A stretch of DNA of 31,573 nt, taken from a virus. Shown here one piece after another: positions 22,930 through 31,191 of this stretch. Position 1 is the first letter of the stretch. Each line of letters opens with the position of its first letter. Both the position numbers and the translations under genes were made by a program. The stretch is taken from the IMG/VR virus record IMGVR_UViG_3300025897_000043, positions 1 to 31,573 of that record; one strand, written 5' to 3'. The notes under the pieces are model-generated. The model was given only the letters and a program-made list of their open reading frames with translations. It searched no databases and was not told where the DNA came from.

Positions 22930-23669
22930 TATGTTATTCCTATATTTAAACGGTGCATCTTTTCTCTAGTATTTTTAATTTTAATATTTGTTTTGTTAGC
23001 TAAAAATTTAATTCTTTCTTTTTCTTTTTTAGGTATTCCTTTTAAATAAGGAAGTAATTTATCAAAACAATAACCATAAGTTTCTAACATGTTTATAGTA
23101 TCTGCTTCAATACAATCTATATAATTAAACACACTTGCTTGCTCTCCAAGAACTCCATAGTTAAAAGCATCTATTGTTGCTGTTGCTTCTTCTTGTAATA
23201 AAATATCATTTTTGTGATGCATGTATCTAGGTATAAATAATTTTTTAACATCGTTTAATATTCCAGTATCTGTTTCTGGAACATCTTTCCATCTTTTAGG
23301 ATTAATAATAAAAATATTTAAATCAACAACTCCGTTTGTCAATGTAGTATCTACATAACGATAATGCTCTGATAATCTATTGTGATCTATAAAAACTGCT
23401 TTTCTGCTTACACATATATCAACAGCTTCTAATTGTTCTATAGAAGGTATGTCTCCTTCTTTTAATTCTAAAACTATACCGCTTTTAACTACTAAAGTTA
23501 TTCCTTTAGTATTTAGTAATGCTGTACCTATCCTACTGTTTGTTTGTTCTTTTTTAGTTATTACTTTATAAGATACTTGTGGAGTATTTTTTTCTAAAGA
23601 GTTAACTGTAAGATTAGTTAAGTTATTACTTTCTAGTATTAAGACTTTTAGGTCTGTTAGGTTTAACAT
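22929..23669 (-). CDS. Possible glycosyltransferase-like protein, partner of the upstream gene
   Basis: 246 aa. No definite family. A Rossmann-like start (LTDLKVLILESNNL), several beta strands (GITLVVKSGIVLEL), and NIFIINPKRW at about 128-137, which resembles the N-x-G-x-x-x-I-N/P-x-x-W segment of GT-A enzymes such as GT8. The metal-binding DxD motif of active GT-A enzymes is not evident, so it may be inactive or a different fold. It overlaps the glycosyltransferase-like gene by 44 bases, indicating coupled translation and perhaps a complex. Low certainty of function. Confidence 0.6.
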   Translation of the reverse strand: MLNLTDLKVLILESNNLTNLTVNSLEKNTPQVSYKVITKKEQTNSRIGTALLNTKGITLVVKSGIVLELKEGDIPSIEQLEAVDICVSRKAVFIDHNRLSEHYRYVDTTLTNGVVDLNIFIINPKRWKDVPETDTGILNDVKKLFIPRYMHHKNDILLQEEATATIDAFNYGVLGEQASVFNYIDCIEADTINMLETYGYCFDKLLPYLKGIPKKEKERIKFLANKTNIKIKNTREKMHRLNIGIT

Positions 23670-24522
23670 GTTCTACTTTATTAAAATAATGAAAAAAGTT
23701 TTTTATATTTTCTTTAGGTTGTTCTGATGCATGATAGATTAATCCAGAGTTAGTTGCTGATAACAATCTTTTAAAATCATTTATTACTGGATATCCTTGT
23801 TCAAATAAAACTTTATAGATATGTGTATAAGTTTTACAAGCTATCTTAGGTCTATCAAATAAATTAACACGCTTACCTTGTGCTAAAGCTATCAATCCCA
23901 TTTCAGAATTAGTAGTACATCCTACAACTTTTGCTCTATTTAAAATCTCATGTCCTGATAGATTTTTATTTACTAAAGAATCTTTACCATACTTTGCTTT
24001 TAAAAAAGACATTGTAAAAGGAGATGTTAAAGGATGAGGTTTTAATTTAGCACCTTCTTCTTTTATAGCTTTTAAAAGTTTAACATCATCTGTAATTTCT
24101 TTTAAAATATTTGTACCTGCTAAAAAAACTACATAAGGATAATCTATATCTGTAGTTTGTAAATTATACTTATCTGCATTTTTATTAGCAATAGCGTCAA
24201 AGATTTTTTCTCCTTCCTGTGTAATTTTTCCTCTTACACATTCTCTTAAAAGCTTTAAAGAATATAAAGAAGAAGCAGGTTTAATATAAACAAACTTCGT
24301 CATAATGTCTGTATAGACATATCCTCTTATTTTCTTTTCATTTTTAAAATCATACCAAATATCGTATTCTAAATTTGTTCCATGATTACCTTTCGTTGGT
24401 AACAAATGGTGTATCTTATCTAGTTGTTTATTTACTTCTGATCTTCTGATATTTCCTGATTTAAAAAAATGAGCTATATCATTATTCAGTACATCATTAA
24501 AAGCTAATGTTTCAAGAGGCAT
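23626..24522 (-). CDS. Putative GT-B glycosyltransferase, capsule-synthesis/CDP-glycerol transferase type
   Basis: 298 aa. The C-terminal half carries the signature of capsule polysaccharide and CDP-glycerol transferase-like GT-B enzymes: LKPHP (160-164), followed about 30 residues later by LNRAKVVGCTTNSEMGLIAL (194-213), then AQGKRVNLFD. In those families the HP and the (N/T)S-x-x-x-E/G-x-x-A-L region bind the nucleotide sugar. No signal peptide, so it acts in the cytosol. It sits between tail genes and internal virion genes in the late operon, so the acceptor could be a virion protein (the Thr-rich protein and fibre just upstream are candidates) or a host surface glycan. That choice is inference. 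Confidence 0.7.
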   Translation of the reverse strand: MPLETLAFNDVLNNDIAHFFKSGNIRRSEVNKQLDKIHHLLPTKGNHGTNLEYDIWYDFKNEKKIRGYVYTDIMTKFVYIKPASSLYSLKLLRECVRGKITQEGEKIFDAIANKNADKYNLQTTDIDYPYVVFLAGTNILKEITDDVKLLKAIKEEGAKLKPHPLTSPFTMSFLKAKYGKDSLVNKNLSGHEILNRAKVVGCTTNSEMGLIALAQGKRVNLFDRPKIACKTYTHIYKVLFEQGYPVINDFKRLLSATNSGLIYHASEQPKENIKNFFHYFNKVEHVKPNRPKSLNTRK

Positions 24523-24652
24523 TTTTTTCTAAAACGTCTATTTTTTCTTCTATTGCTTTTAGACGTTTTGAAATAATATCCCAAAAATCTGCAAGTCTTC
24601 TGTTAAGTTTTTGTATTTCATCTGGATCTGTATGTAGTTCATTCTCTGCCAT
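24512..24652 (-). CDS. Tiny coiled-coil protein (46 aa)
   Basis: Reads MAENELHTDPDEIQKLNRR, then LADFWDIISKRLKAIEEKID, VLEKNAS. It has the same ungapped pattern as its neighbour at 24656-24802: LNRR, then a 22-residue helix ending EEKIDVLEK against EERMDALER. The two are likely tandem paralogues. It starts 3 bases after the neighbour's stop, preceded by AAAAG, and overlaps the glycosyltransferase-like gene by 11 bases. Function unknown; a small adaptor or chaperone for tail assembly is conceivable. Confidence 0.6.
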   Translation of the reverse strand: MAENELHTDPDEIQKLNRRLADFWDIISKRLKAIEEKIDVLEKNAS

Positions 24653-24655
24653 CTT

Positions 24656-24802
24656 TTAAACTCCGTTATTATTACACTTACACATTTTCTTTCTTTCTAA
24701 AGCATCCATTCTTTCTTCCATTTCTTTAAAATGCTCTAATAAAATTGCTAATGTTTCTTCTGTTCTTCTGTTTATTATTTTTATTTCTTCTTTTACTGTC
24801 AT
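24656..24802 (-). CDS. Tiny coiled-coil protein with C-terminal cysteine pair (48 aa)
   Basis: Begins MTVKEEIKIINRRTEETLAI, then a helix LLEHFKEMEERMDALERKKM and a short CKCNNNGV tail. Paralogue of the gene at 24512-24652 by position-for-position match from INRR to the DALE segment. It starts 5 bases after the Thr-rich gene. No membrane segment. The CxC tail could bind metal or form disulfides but may be chance. Confidence 0.6.
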   Translation of the reverse strand: MTVKEEIKIINRRTEETLAILLEHFKEMEERMDALERKKMCKCNNNGV

Positions 24803-24807
24803 TTAAT

Positions 24808-25656
24808 TTATCCTGTCCAAGAACTTCCATCCCAATATCTAGCACTATGCGCTCCTGCTGAAGCTACTTCAGTATCAAAAACTGATCCTGTATTTCCTGT
24901 AGCAGTTACTCTAACAAAAATAGTAGTTGCAGTATTAAAAGTAGTTGTAGTATTTCCTGTAGCAGTAGTTTCTGTAGTTCTAGTTGTGTTAAATGTTGTA
25001 GTTGTGCTTCTTGTTGTACTAAAAGTTGTAGTAGTATTAAAAGTTGTAGTAGTTGACTTAGAAGTACTAAAGGTTGTAGTAGTATTAAAAGTTGTAGTTG
25101 TAGATCTCGTTGTATTTCTACTGACAGTTGCGCCTTCAGAAGTAGTTCTACTTTCAGTGGTTGCTCTTGTAGTGTTTCTACCGGTATTTGCAGAAACATT
25201 ACCTTGAGTATTTTCATCTGCTGTAAAAAAAGTTGTAACAAAACTTGTGAAAAAAGTTGTGCCTGTCAAATATGATGTAGTAGTATTATGATATGAAGTA
25301 TAGTTTGTAGAAAAAGTAGTTGTAGTAGATTTACTTGTAGCAGTTGCTCTAGTTGTATTAAAAGTAGTTGTTGTTGACTTTGAGGTAGCAGTAGATCTTG
25401 TTGTGTTAAAAGTTGTAGTAGTACTATTTGATGTAGAAAAAGTTGTTGTTGTATTAGCAGTAACAGAAGTTGCTGTAGTTTTAGTTGTTGCTGTATTTTT
25501 AGTAGTTTGTCTAATAGCATTAAATACTGTAGTTAAAGAACCGTCTGTCTCTAACACAACAGCATAGTTTACAAAACGTAAATTTCCGTTTGTTACTTTT
25601 ACTAGTATTGGATTAGGAGTTTCAATAGAATCTCCATCCCATATATTAATAGCCAT
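24808..25656 (-). CDS. Thr-rich repeat tail protein
   Basis: 282 aa. Residues 1-50 are an ordinary domain (NIWDGDSIETPNPILVKVTN). Residues about 52-245 are overwhelmingly threonine, made of short units such as TTTTFNTTRSTATSKS and TTTTFSTSK in irregular tandem order with Phe or aromatic residues every 7-9 positions, interrupted by a Tyr/Phe-rich patch (TSYHNTTTSYLTGTTFF). The C-terminus (VFDTEVASAGAHSARYWDGS) returns to normal composition. Alternating Thr and Phe suggests a beta-rich fibrous rod, possibly a receptor-binding appendage. It lies 15 bases after the main fibre gene, preceded by AAGGAT. The Thr-rich rod would be a natural O-glycosylation target for the glycosyltransferase-like gene downstream (inference). 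Confidence 0.7.
   Translation of the reverse strand: MAINIWDGDSIETPNPILVKVTNGNLRFVNYAVVLETDGSLTTVFNAIRQTTKNTATTKTTATSVTANTTTTFSTSNSTTTTFNTTRSTATSKSTTTTFNTTRATATSKSTTTTFSTNYTSYHNTTTSYLTGTTFFTSFVTTFFTADENTQGNVSANTGRNTTRATTESRTTSEGATVSRNTTRSTTTTFNTTTTFSTSKSTTTTFNTTTTFSTTRSTTTTFNTTRTTETTATGNTTTTFNTATTIFVRVTATGNTGSVFDTEVASAGAHSARYWDGSSWTG
24906..25500 (-). repeat. Coding repeat array, Thr-rich units
   Basis: Irregular tandem units encoding TTTTFNTTR/S and TTTTFSTSK. In the + strand listing they appear as repeated gtagtagtattaaaagttgt-like stretches. The array is entirely within the reading frame and explains the spurious Val-rich and Leu/Gln-rich open frames in other frames here. Confidence 0.8.
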
Positions 25657-25671
25657 TAATTAATCCTTCTA

Positions 25672-28644
25672 TTATACAACGTACCAAACAAAACCAGTTT
25701 TCTTACCAGTTCCATCAGTAGGTGCAGATGTTACAATATCAAAATCTCTTGCGTCTAAATCTGTAAGAGCTACTTGAACCATAGTTCCGTTATCGTTTAC
25801 AACTACTCTATCTGCATCTGCAAGAGTTGTAGAAGTTGCACTTGTATTGCCATCTATAATATTTAACTCTGCTGCAGTACTTGTCACACCATCTAGAATA
25901 TTTAACTCTGCAGCTGTAGAGGTAACTCCGTCTAGTATGTTTAATTCTGCCGCAGTTGATGTAACTCCGTCAAGTATGTTTAACTCTGCAGCTGTAGAAG
26001 TTACTCCGTCTAATATGTTTAACTCTGCTGCAGTACTTGTCACACCATCAAGAATGTTTAGCTCTGCAGTAGTTGATGTAACTCCATCTAGTATATTTAA
26101 CTCTGCACCAGTTGAGGTAACAGCAGTTGCGTTAAGAACTAATTTACCATCACCTATAGTAACTTTATCATTAAAAGAAGCTGAACCTGCGTCTGAACCG
26201 TCAAGTGTAAGCATTGTTATGTCTGAACTGTTATCTGTTCCTTTAAATATTATATCACTATCATTAGCAGCTGCATCTATTGTAATGTCTCCTGAACTTG
26301 TTGTTATGTTTACTGCAGCATCCCCTGCTGATATATCATCTGCTGCACTTGATAAGCCTGCTTGAAAATATGTTTTAAATGTAGCAGCACTTGTAACTTT
26401 CATAGTACCTGCATCATTATGAAGAATACCATCACCGTCTGCTACAGCAGTTGTTCCTACTGTTGCTCCGCCATCAATAAGATTTAATTCAGCCGCTGTA
26501 GATGTAATTGCAGTACCATTAATAGACAAGGCATCTGTTTCTAATGTACCGTCTATATCAGCATCTCCTGATACATCTAAACTTCCTGCATCTAATTCAC
26601 CTGACAATGTAAAGTTTCTGACACCTGTATAGTCTTTGTTAGAATCTAATATAACTGCTTTAGAAGCAATAGCTGTACCAACTGCAGTAGAACCTAAATC
26701 TAATGCGTTAATTTCTCCAACAACTACAGTAGCTCCATCAAGTATATTAAGCTCTTCAGGTGTAGAACTAATCTGTGTAGTTGATGCGGCAGCTAGAACT
26801 GGGAGAGTACCAGATACATTTGGTAATCCTATTGTTCTATCTCCTGTTGGATCAACTACAGTTAACGTAGTTTCATGTGCATCACTTGTTGCTCCCTCAA
26901 AAATAATTGCATTACTGGCTTCCATTGTTACAGTATCCACCTGAGTAGTAGTACCTGCAACATTAAGATTAGGCACTAATAATGTTCCTGTGCTTGGATT
27001 ATATCTTAATGCTCCTGTATCATCTAGTAAAGCATTAGATTCATCATGAAATATTACAGGAAAGTTAGTATTAGCTGTGCTATCTGTAACTGTTGTTGTA
27101 GCGGCCAATGTAGCATTTGCTACTGTAGTTCCTGCAATAACGCTTGCTAAAGCTGTACCGTTAACTGTGATTGCATCAGCTTCTAAAGTTCCGTCTATGT
27201 CTGCGTCACCACTAATATCTAATGTAGCAGCATCAAGTTCACCACTAATAGTTATGTTTCTACCGCCACTAATGTCTTTATTTGAATCTGTTATAATAGC
27301 TTTACTGGCTATTACTGTACCATTAGTTATACCGTCTATAAGGTTGAGGTCTGTAGCACTTGCTGTAACACCATCTAGAATATTTAATTCTGCGGCAGTA
27401 CTTGTTACACCATCAAGGATATTAAGTTCTGCGGCAGTACTTGTCACACCGTCAAGGATATTAAGTTCTGCTGCGGTACTTGTTACACCATCAAGGATAT
27501 TAAGTTCTGCTGCTGTAGATGTAACGGTTGTTCCGCCTATAGATAATGCGTCTGTTTCAAGCGTACCATCAAAGTCTCCGTCTACAGCATCTATATTACC
27601 TACAAATTCTGTAGCAGTTAATTTACCTGAACTTGGGTTATAAGTAAGTCCTGTGTCAGTTTCTAATCCTTGAGTTCCTGTAGCTCCATCAACAAATACT
27701 GGGAAGATAGTTTCGTCTGTACTGTTGTTTGCAGATACTGTTACTGATGTAGCTAATGCTGCTGTTCCAGTTGTATCTTGATTAAGCGTACCAATTACAA
27801 AGTCTAATGTGTTATCGCTATCCTCATAAGTAACAGTTATATTTGTTTCAGTATTTGAGCTAACCATAGCTCCTACAGTATCACTAATTGTTTCTGCTAA
27901 AGTTACACCGCCTATAGTAATTGCATCAGCTTCAAGAGTACCATCAATATCTGCATCACCACTAATGTCTAGTGTAGCTGCATCTAGTTCTCCAGAGATT
28001 GTAATATTTCTGCCGCCAGTAATATCTTTATTAGAGTCAGTAATAATTGCTTTACTTGCAATAACTGTACCGTTTGTAATACCATCTATAAGATTTAAAT
28101 CTGTTGCGCTAGCAGTAACACCATCAAGGATATTAAGCTCTGCAGCGGTAGACGTAACACCATCCATAATGTTCAGTTCTGCTGTAGTAGCAGTAACTCC
28201 ATCCATGATATTGAGTTCTGCTGCAGTAGCAGAGATTGCAGTACCATTGAAGTTTATAGCATCTGCATAGACTGTACCATCAAAGTAGCCATCTTTAAAT
28301 TCTAATGAGCTTGTACCTAAATCTATATCATTATCTGTAACAGGTACAATAGCTCCGTCTTGTATTCTTATTTGTTCTACTGCTGATCCACTAACTTCTA
28401 CAAAAACTCCCCAACGATTGTTAGTGCTGTCTGCAACAATTTTATTTAGGAAATCTAAGTCTCCAATAGTATGAATATTACCGCCTTGTCCTGCAGTACC
28501 ATCATGTCTGTGTCCTGTAGAACTTGCGCTACTAGAAGAGTAACTAAAAGCATTAAGTAGTTGATTGTATTCATTGTTAAAAAGAGCAGCAGTTATAGTA
28601 TCCCCATCTGCTATGGAACTCTGTCTAGTATATGTTTGAGCCAT
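25672..28644 (-). CDS. Repeat-built tail fibre protein (990 aa)
   Basis: A long beta-rich fibre. The N-terminal domain (residues 1-135) includes ADGDTITAALFNNEYNQLLN and STGHRHDGTAGQGG and probably attaches to the tail. The shaft is three clusters of a 13-residue repeat TAAELNILDGVTS, separated by a longer module of about 75-90 residues (NLIDGITNGTVIASKAIITD, then ITISGELDAATLDISGDADI, then DGTLEADAI) present twice almost identically and once more in diverged form. The C-terminus ends GTGKKTGFVWYVV. Such repeats are widespread in fibres of marine podo- and myoviruses and are thought to form a trimeric shaft. GGGAG precedes the start. It follows the nozzle-like gene by 3 bases, as expected of a tail fibre. 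Confidence 0.8.
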   Translation of the reverse strand: MAQTYTRQSSIADGDTITAALFNNEYNQLLNAFSYSSSSASSTGHRHDGTAGQGGNIHTIGDLDFLNKIVADSTNNRWGVFVEVSGSAVEQIRIQDGAIVPVTDNDIDLGTSSLEFKDGYFDGTVYADAINFNGTAISATAAELNIMDGVTATTAELNIMDGVTSTAAELNILDGVTASATDLNLIDGITNGTVIASKAIITDSNKDITGGRNITISGELDAATLDISGDADIDGTLEADAITIGGVTLAETISDTVGAMVSSNTETNITVTYEDSDNTLDFVIGTLNQDTTGTAALATSVTVSANNSTDETIFPVFVDGATGTQGLETDTGLTYNPSSGKLTATEFVGNIDAVDGDFDGTLETDALSIGGTTVTSTAAELNILDGVTSTAAELNILDGVTSTAAELNILDGVTSTAAELNILDGVTASATDLNLIDGITNGTVIASKAIITDSNKDISGGRNITISGELDAATLDISGDADIDGTLEADAITVNGTALASVIAGTTVANATLAATTTVTDSTANTNFPVIFHDESNALLDDTGALRYNPSTGTLLVPNLNVAGTTTQVDTVTMEASNAIIFEGATSDAHETTLTVVDPTGDRTIGLPNVSGTLPVLAAASTTQISSTPEELNILDGATVVVGEINALDLGSTAVGTAIASKAVILDSNKDYTGVRNFTLSGELDAGSLDVSGDADIDGTLETDALSINGTAITSTAAELNLIDGGATVGTTAVADGDGILHNDAGTMKVTSAATFKTYFQAGLSSAADDISAGDAAVNITTSSGDITIDAAANDSDIIFKGTDNSSDITMLTLDGSDAGSASFNDKVTIGDGKLVLNATAVTSTGAELNILDGVTSTTAELNILDGVTSTAAELNILDGVTSTAAELNILDGVTSTAAELNILDGVTSTAAELNILDGVTSTAAELNIIDGNTSATSTTLADADRVVVNDNGTMVQVALTDLDARDFDIVTSAPTDGTGKKTGFVWYVV
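25855..26120 (-). repeat. Third cluster of 39-bp fibre repeats
   Basis: Seven consecutive copies of the TAAELNILDGVTS-type unit (one with IIDGN, one TTAEL). The protein sequence is nearly invariant, but the copies use many different synonymous codons, unlike the cluster at 27355-27520. Confidence 0.85.
26520..26680 (-). repeat. Diverged third copy of the long fibre module
   Basis: Encodes ASKAVILDSNKDYTGVRNFT, then LSGELDAGSLDVSGDADIDG. Same order as the modules at 27160-27350 and 27905-28105 but with several substitutions. Confidence 0.75.
27160..27350 (-). repeat. Second copy of the long fibre module
   Basis: Encodes the GITNGTVIASKAIITDSNKD module through DGTLEADAITVNGT. Nearly identical at protein level to 27905-28105. 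Confidence 0.8.
27355..27520 (-). repeat. Second cluster of 39-bp fibre repeats
   Basis: Four tandem copies of the TAAELNILDGVTS unit, close to identical at DNA level (atcaaggatattaagttctg recurs), suggesting recent duplication or recombination within the cluster. Confidence 0.85.
27905..28105 (-). repeat. First copy of the long fibre module
   Basis: Encodes GITNGTVIASKAIITDSNKD through DGTLEADAITIGG, paired with the copy at 27160-27350. Confidence 0.8.
28110..28245 (-). repeat. First cluster of fibre repeats
   Basis: Three TAELNIMDGVT/TAAELNILDGV units plus one ATDLNLIDGIT unit. More diverged than the other clusters. Confidence 0.75.
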
Positions 28645-28647
28645 TTT

Positions 28648-30255
28648 CTATAATCTCCCAGAAGGTCTGTAGTTTACATATAAACCGTTAATAGTGTACG
28701 GTGCGTTAGTGTCTTCACTAAATATTTTAAAGAAGTTACTGTGGCCACTTCCTTGAATGTGTTGTCTTATAAGAGGAGCTTCAGGCGCACCAAAAGTAGC
28801 AGCATTAAAAGTAGATGTTCCAAAAATAGCAGGTTCTGCAACTTCTAAAGAAACATCACCTGGTTGTATTTTTTCTGTAGTATCAAAATCAAATCTAACT
28901 CTTAATGTAGGATCTGCAGCTCCTTCTGGTTTTAAAGATACTTTAACATGATCTAAAGTTTTTAAAGTTCCAAAATCTCCATAATCAAAATCAGGAGATT
29001 GGTACTCAGCTAGAATACTTGTTGAAGTTCCTTCAGGATTAAAAGCACTTCCTGTATCATGATTATAAACATATCCTGCTCTATCTCCATGATAAACTTT
29101 TTCTCTACCATCCGAATTAAATCCAGAAGTTACAGCAGGAGCTTGTATGCCTTTTACCTCTGTCCACTCAAAACCTCTTGCAGTAAGAGTACCTGTTATT
29201 CCTTTTGAATTAGCTGTTGATTCTCCAGTTCCGCTATAATACATTCTATATTGAGACTTATCTCTAAGAACTACGCTACTATATTCAAAGTTTGTAGAGC
29301 TTGTTAGTATGTCATTTATAAGAGGTTGAATAGGTTTACTAACAGTTCCTAATTCAACATCACCAATTCTTGCTGTACCTGCAATAGTTCTAAATCCATC
29401 AGGAGCTAGAAATATCAAGTCACCTGCAAATTCTTGAATAGTTTTACCATCTACACATCCTACATTTTGTGTTACTGGTACAATAGCTATAGTACTAGAA
29501 TTATTTATATTCTGTAATTTATAGATTGAGTTTCTACAAAATACAAAGAGTTCATTACGGAAAGATTTAAGTCCTACTACTTGATCATCTAATACAATAC
29601 TGCCAGATCCTGTAGAAGTAAAATCATTTATATCACTTGTACCGCTATAAAAGATTGTGTTCTTTGCTGTAGCTGCACCTGCAACTACTAAGTGTTTATC
29701 ATGTATCACACAGTATTTAGGATAATGTGTACCGCTTACTGTTATTTCTTCTGCAAAAAAAGTTCTGCTAGTTAATGAACCTGTTCCTGTCATTTTAAAT
29801 AAGAAAGGTTTGTTATTGGAACTATCATCTACTATAACTATTTCGCCATAGTCTGTATTGCCTTCAAAGATTGCAAAGCTTGCTTTATTTTGAGAACTCC
29901 TAGTAAGTGAGCTTCTCCCTGTAAAAGTGCTGTAGTTATCTCCTCCGCCTGCAACACTTGCTCTATTTAGTTGTAACCAACTGTTACCGTCTTGGCTAAA
30001 AAATATATCAGTAGCTGAACAAGCTATAACTCCGTCTGCATAAACTTCAAGACCTAATATTTGATTAGAACTACTTGGTCTTGTGCCATCACCAAATATA
30101 GTGTATCCGTTTATACGTCTATATCCACCTTTATTAGATACTTCAAAGTTAGATAATCTAGTAGCAACTCCAGGTTTCCCCAAAAGTTCCATTGTATTAC
30201 TGGACTTATCTAGCCCTCCTTGTAATGCTACTGAAAAGGGTTGTGAAGCTGCCAT
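28648..30255 (-). CDS. Tail nozzle-like structural protein (535 aa)
   Basis: Beta-rich chain with repeated strand-turn elements (QILGLEVYADGVIACSATD, HDKHLVVAGAATAKNTIFYS, LKSFRNELFVFCRNSIYKLQ), as in the propeller-like nozzle or stabilisation proteins of short-tailed phages (P22 gp10-like, SU10 nozzle). The opening SVALQGGLDKSSNTMELLGKP and the following GYRRINGYTIF segment fit that group. The C-terminal third (EYQSPDFDYGDFGTLKTLDH to YVNYRPSGRL) is a separate beta domain. It lies between the adaptor-like protein (one-base overlap) and the fibre, where the nozzle gene normally is. Assignment rests on pattern and gene order. Confidence 0.7.
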   Translation of the reverse strand: MAASQPFSVALQGGLDKSSNTMELLGKPGVATRLSNFEVSNKGGYRRINGYTIFGDGTRPSSSNQILGLEVYADGVIACSATDIFFSQDGNSWLQLNRASVAGGGDNYSTFTGRSSLTRSSQNKASFAIFEGNTDYGEIVIVDDSSNNKPFLFKMTGTGSLTSRTFFAEEITVSGTHYPKYCVIHDKHLVVAGAATAKNTIFYSGTSDINDFTSTGSGSIVLDDQVVGLKSFRNELFVFCRNSIYKLQNINNSSTIAIVPVTQNVGCVDGKTIQEFAGDLIFLAPDGFRTIAGTARIGDVELGTVSKPIQPLINDILTSSTNFEYSSVVLRDKSQYRMYYSGTGESTANSKGITGTLTARGFEWTEVKGIQAPAVTSGFNSDGREKVYHGDRAGYVYNHDTGSAFNPEGTSTSILAEYQSPDFDYGDFGTLKTLDHVKVSLKPEGAADPTLRVRFDFDTTEKIQPGDVSLEVAEPAIFGTSTFNAATFGAPEAPLIRQHIQGSGHSNFFKIFSEDTNAPYTINGLYVNYRPSGRL

Positions 30256-31022
30256 TAGAAATAAATCCTGTCATCTGTCATACTTTTAGGTTGAGGATTA
30301 ATCAAATTAGATTTCATACGTTTCATACCTTTCTTATAATCATCTAATGCAAAAGCTGCTTGTTGTAAGTTTTCTTTAAACTGATGAACGTAGTATCTTG
30401 TTCTAGCCATGATTACAGAAGCATATTGATCTGGAAAGACTATAGTATCTCCATGAGCAGAAAGTTCTGTAGGTGCAGAGTAAGCATAGAAATGAACATT
30501 GTATACTTTGTCTGGGATAGGACTAAGACCAAATTTTCTATGGTCTGGACTACGAATAACAAACTGAGGCTCTCCATGATTCTGAGTATCTGCATCATCT
30601 GCGTTTTCTTGATCTCTTAAATATCTTCTCCAATCTGTTAAAGATATAAATCTTAAACCTTTAGATACATAGGGTGCGGATTCTCCTGATACACTAATTG
30701 TTGTAATATAAAAATCATCCCAATCTATAGAAGAATAATCAGTAGTTATACTAGAGCTTCCTGCTTTAAGTGTGTACCATCTTGTTCCTGCTACGGTTGC
30801 TACAGTTACATTACCGTAAAAAGGATCTGTTTCTCCGCTAGCTGCGGCAGCAAAGAAAGGTAATTGAGGTTCTTCATTAGCTATGTCATTTAACGCTCTA
30901 TTAATTGCTTCTCTTACAAAAGCTTGTATTCCTACAGAACTTGAAAAATTTGCAGAAGTTAATTGTACTTCATTTAATTCTCTAAGAACTTCGTTAGTAA
31001 GTGTTAAATATGTTGTAGCCAT
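30255..31022 (-). CDS. Head-to-tail adaptor-like protein (255 aa)
   Basis: Starts with a helical segment typical of podovirus adaptors (TYLTLTNEVLRELNEVQLTS, then FVREAINRALNDIANEEPQL), followed by a beta-rich middle (VATVAGTRWYTLKAGSSSIT), and a helical end with DQYASVIMARTRYYVHQF and DDYKKGMKRMKS. This order resembles the SU10-type adaptor proteins that join portal to nozzle. The ATG overlaps the stop of the 55-aa gene (TAATG) and its stop shares a base with the nozzle-like gene. The function is inferred from fold pattern and position. Confidence 0.7.
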   Translation of the reverse strand: MATTYLTLTNEVLRELNEVQLTSANFSSSVGIQAFVREAINRALNDIANEEPQLPFFAAAASGETDPFYGNVTVATVAGTRWYTLKAGSSSITTDYSSIDWDDFYITTISVSGESAPYVSKGLRFISLTDWRRYLRDQENADDADTQNHGEPQFVIRSPDHRKFGLSPIPDKVYNVHFYAYSAPTELSAHGDTIVFPDQYASVIMARTRYYVHQFKENLQQAAFALDDYKKGMKRMKSNLINPQPKSMTDDRIYF

Positions 31023-31189
31023 TAGTTACCCTTTTTCTTTTTACCAAATATGCGATCATAGTTATCTGCATATTTTTTCTTTGCTTCACCAGAATATGCG
31101 CTACCTAACAATCCTAAGACTCTAGTGCTTTTGGGCTTACTAGAGCCATTTAGGATCATAGGATTTTTGTCATTACCTAACTGTGGCAT
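31022..31189 (-). CDS. Small basic protein (55 aa)
   Basis: Reads MPQLGNDKNPMILNGSSKPK, then STRVLGLLGSAYSGEAKKKY, ADNYDRIFGKKKKGN. Basic, Gly/Ser-rich at the start and lysine-rich at the end. It starts 2 bases after the stop of the upstream virion gene, and its stop overlaps the adaptor start (TAATG), so it fills the gap exactly and is translated in series. No recognised family; a minor virion or assembly protein is likely. Confidence 0.65.
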   Translation of the reverse strand: MPQLGNDKNPMILNGSSKPKSTRVLGLLGSAYSGEAKKKYADNYDRIFGKKKKGN

Positions 31190-31191
31190 TT

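Noticed and set aside
24906-25520. Leu/Gln-rich and Val-rich open frames across the Thr-rich gene
   Set aside because: Frame-shifted or antisense readings of ACN codon repeats; low complexity with no start context.
27355-27520. Regular 39-bp tandem repeats as a possible CRISPR array or iteron origin
   Set aside because: Repeats are contiguous without spacers and in frame with a conserved protein repeat.
27077-27643. Val/Ala/Ser-rich + strand open frame over the fibre gene, with similar ones at 25847, 26636 and 27965
   Set aside because: Antisense shadows of the fibre repeats; all show the same VTPSRIFNSAAV-like echo of the TAAELNILDG units.
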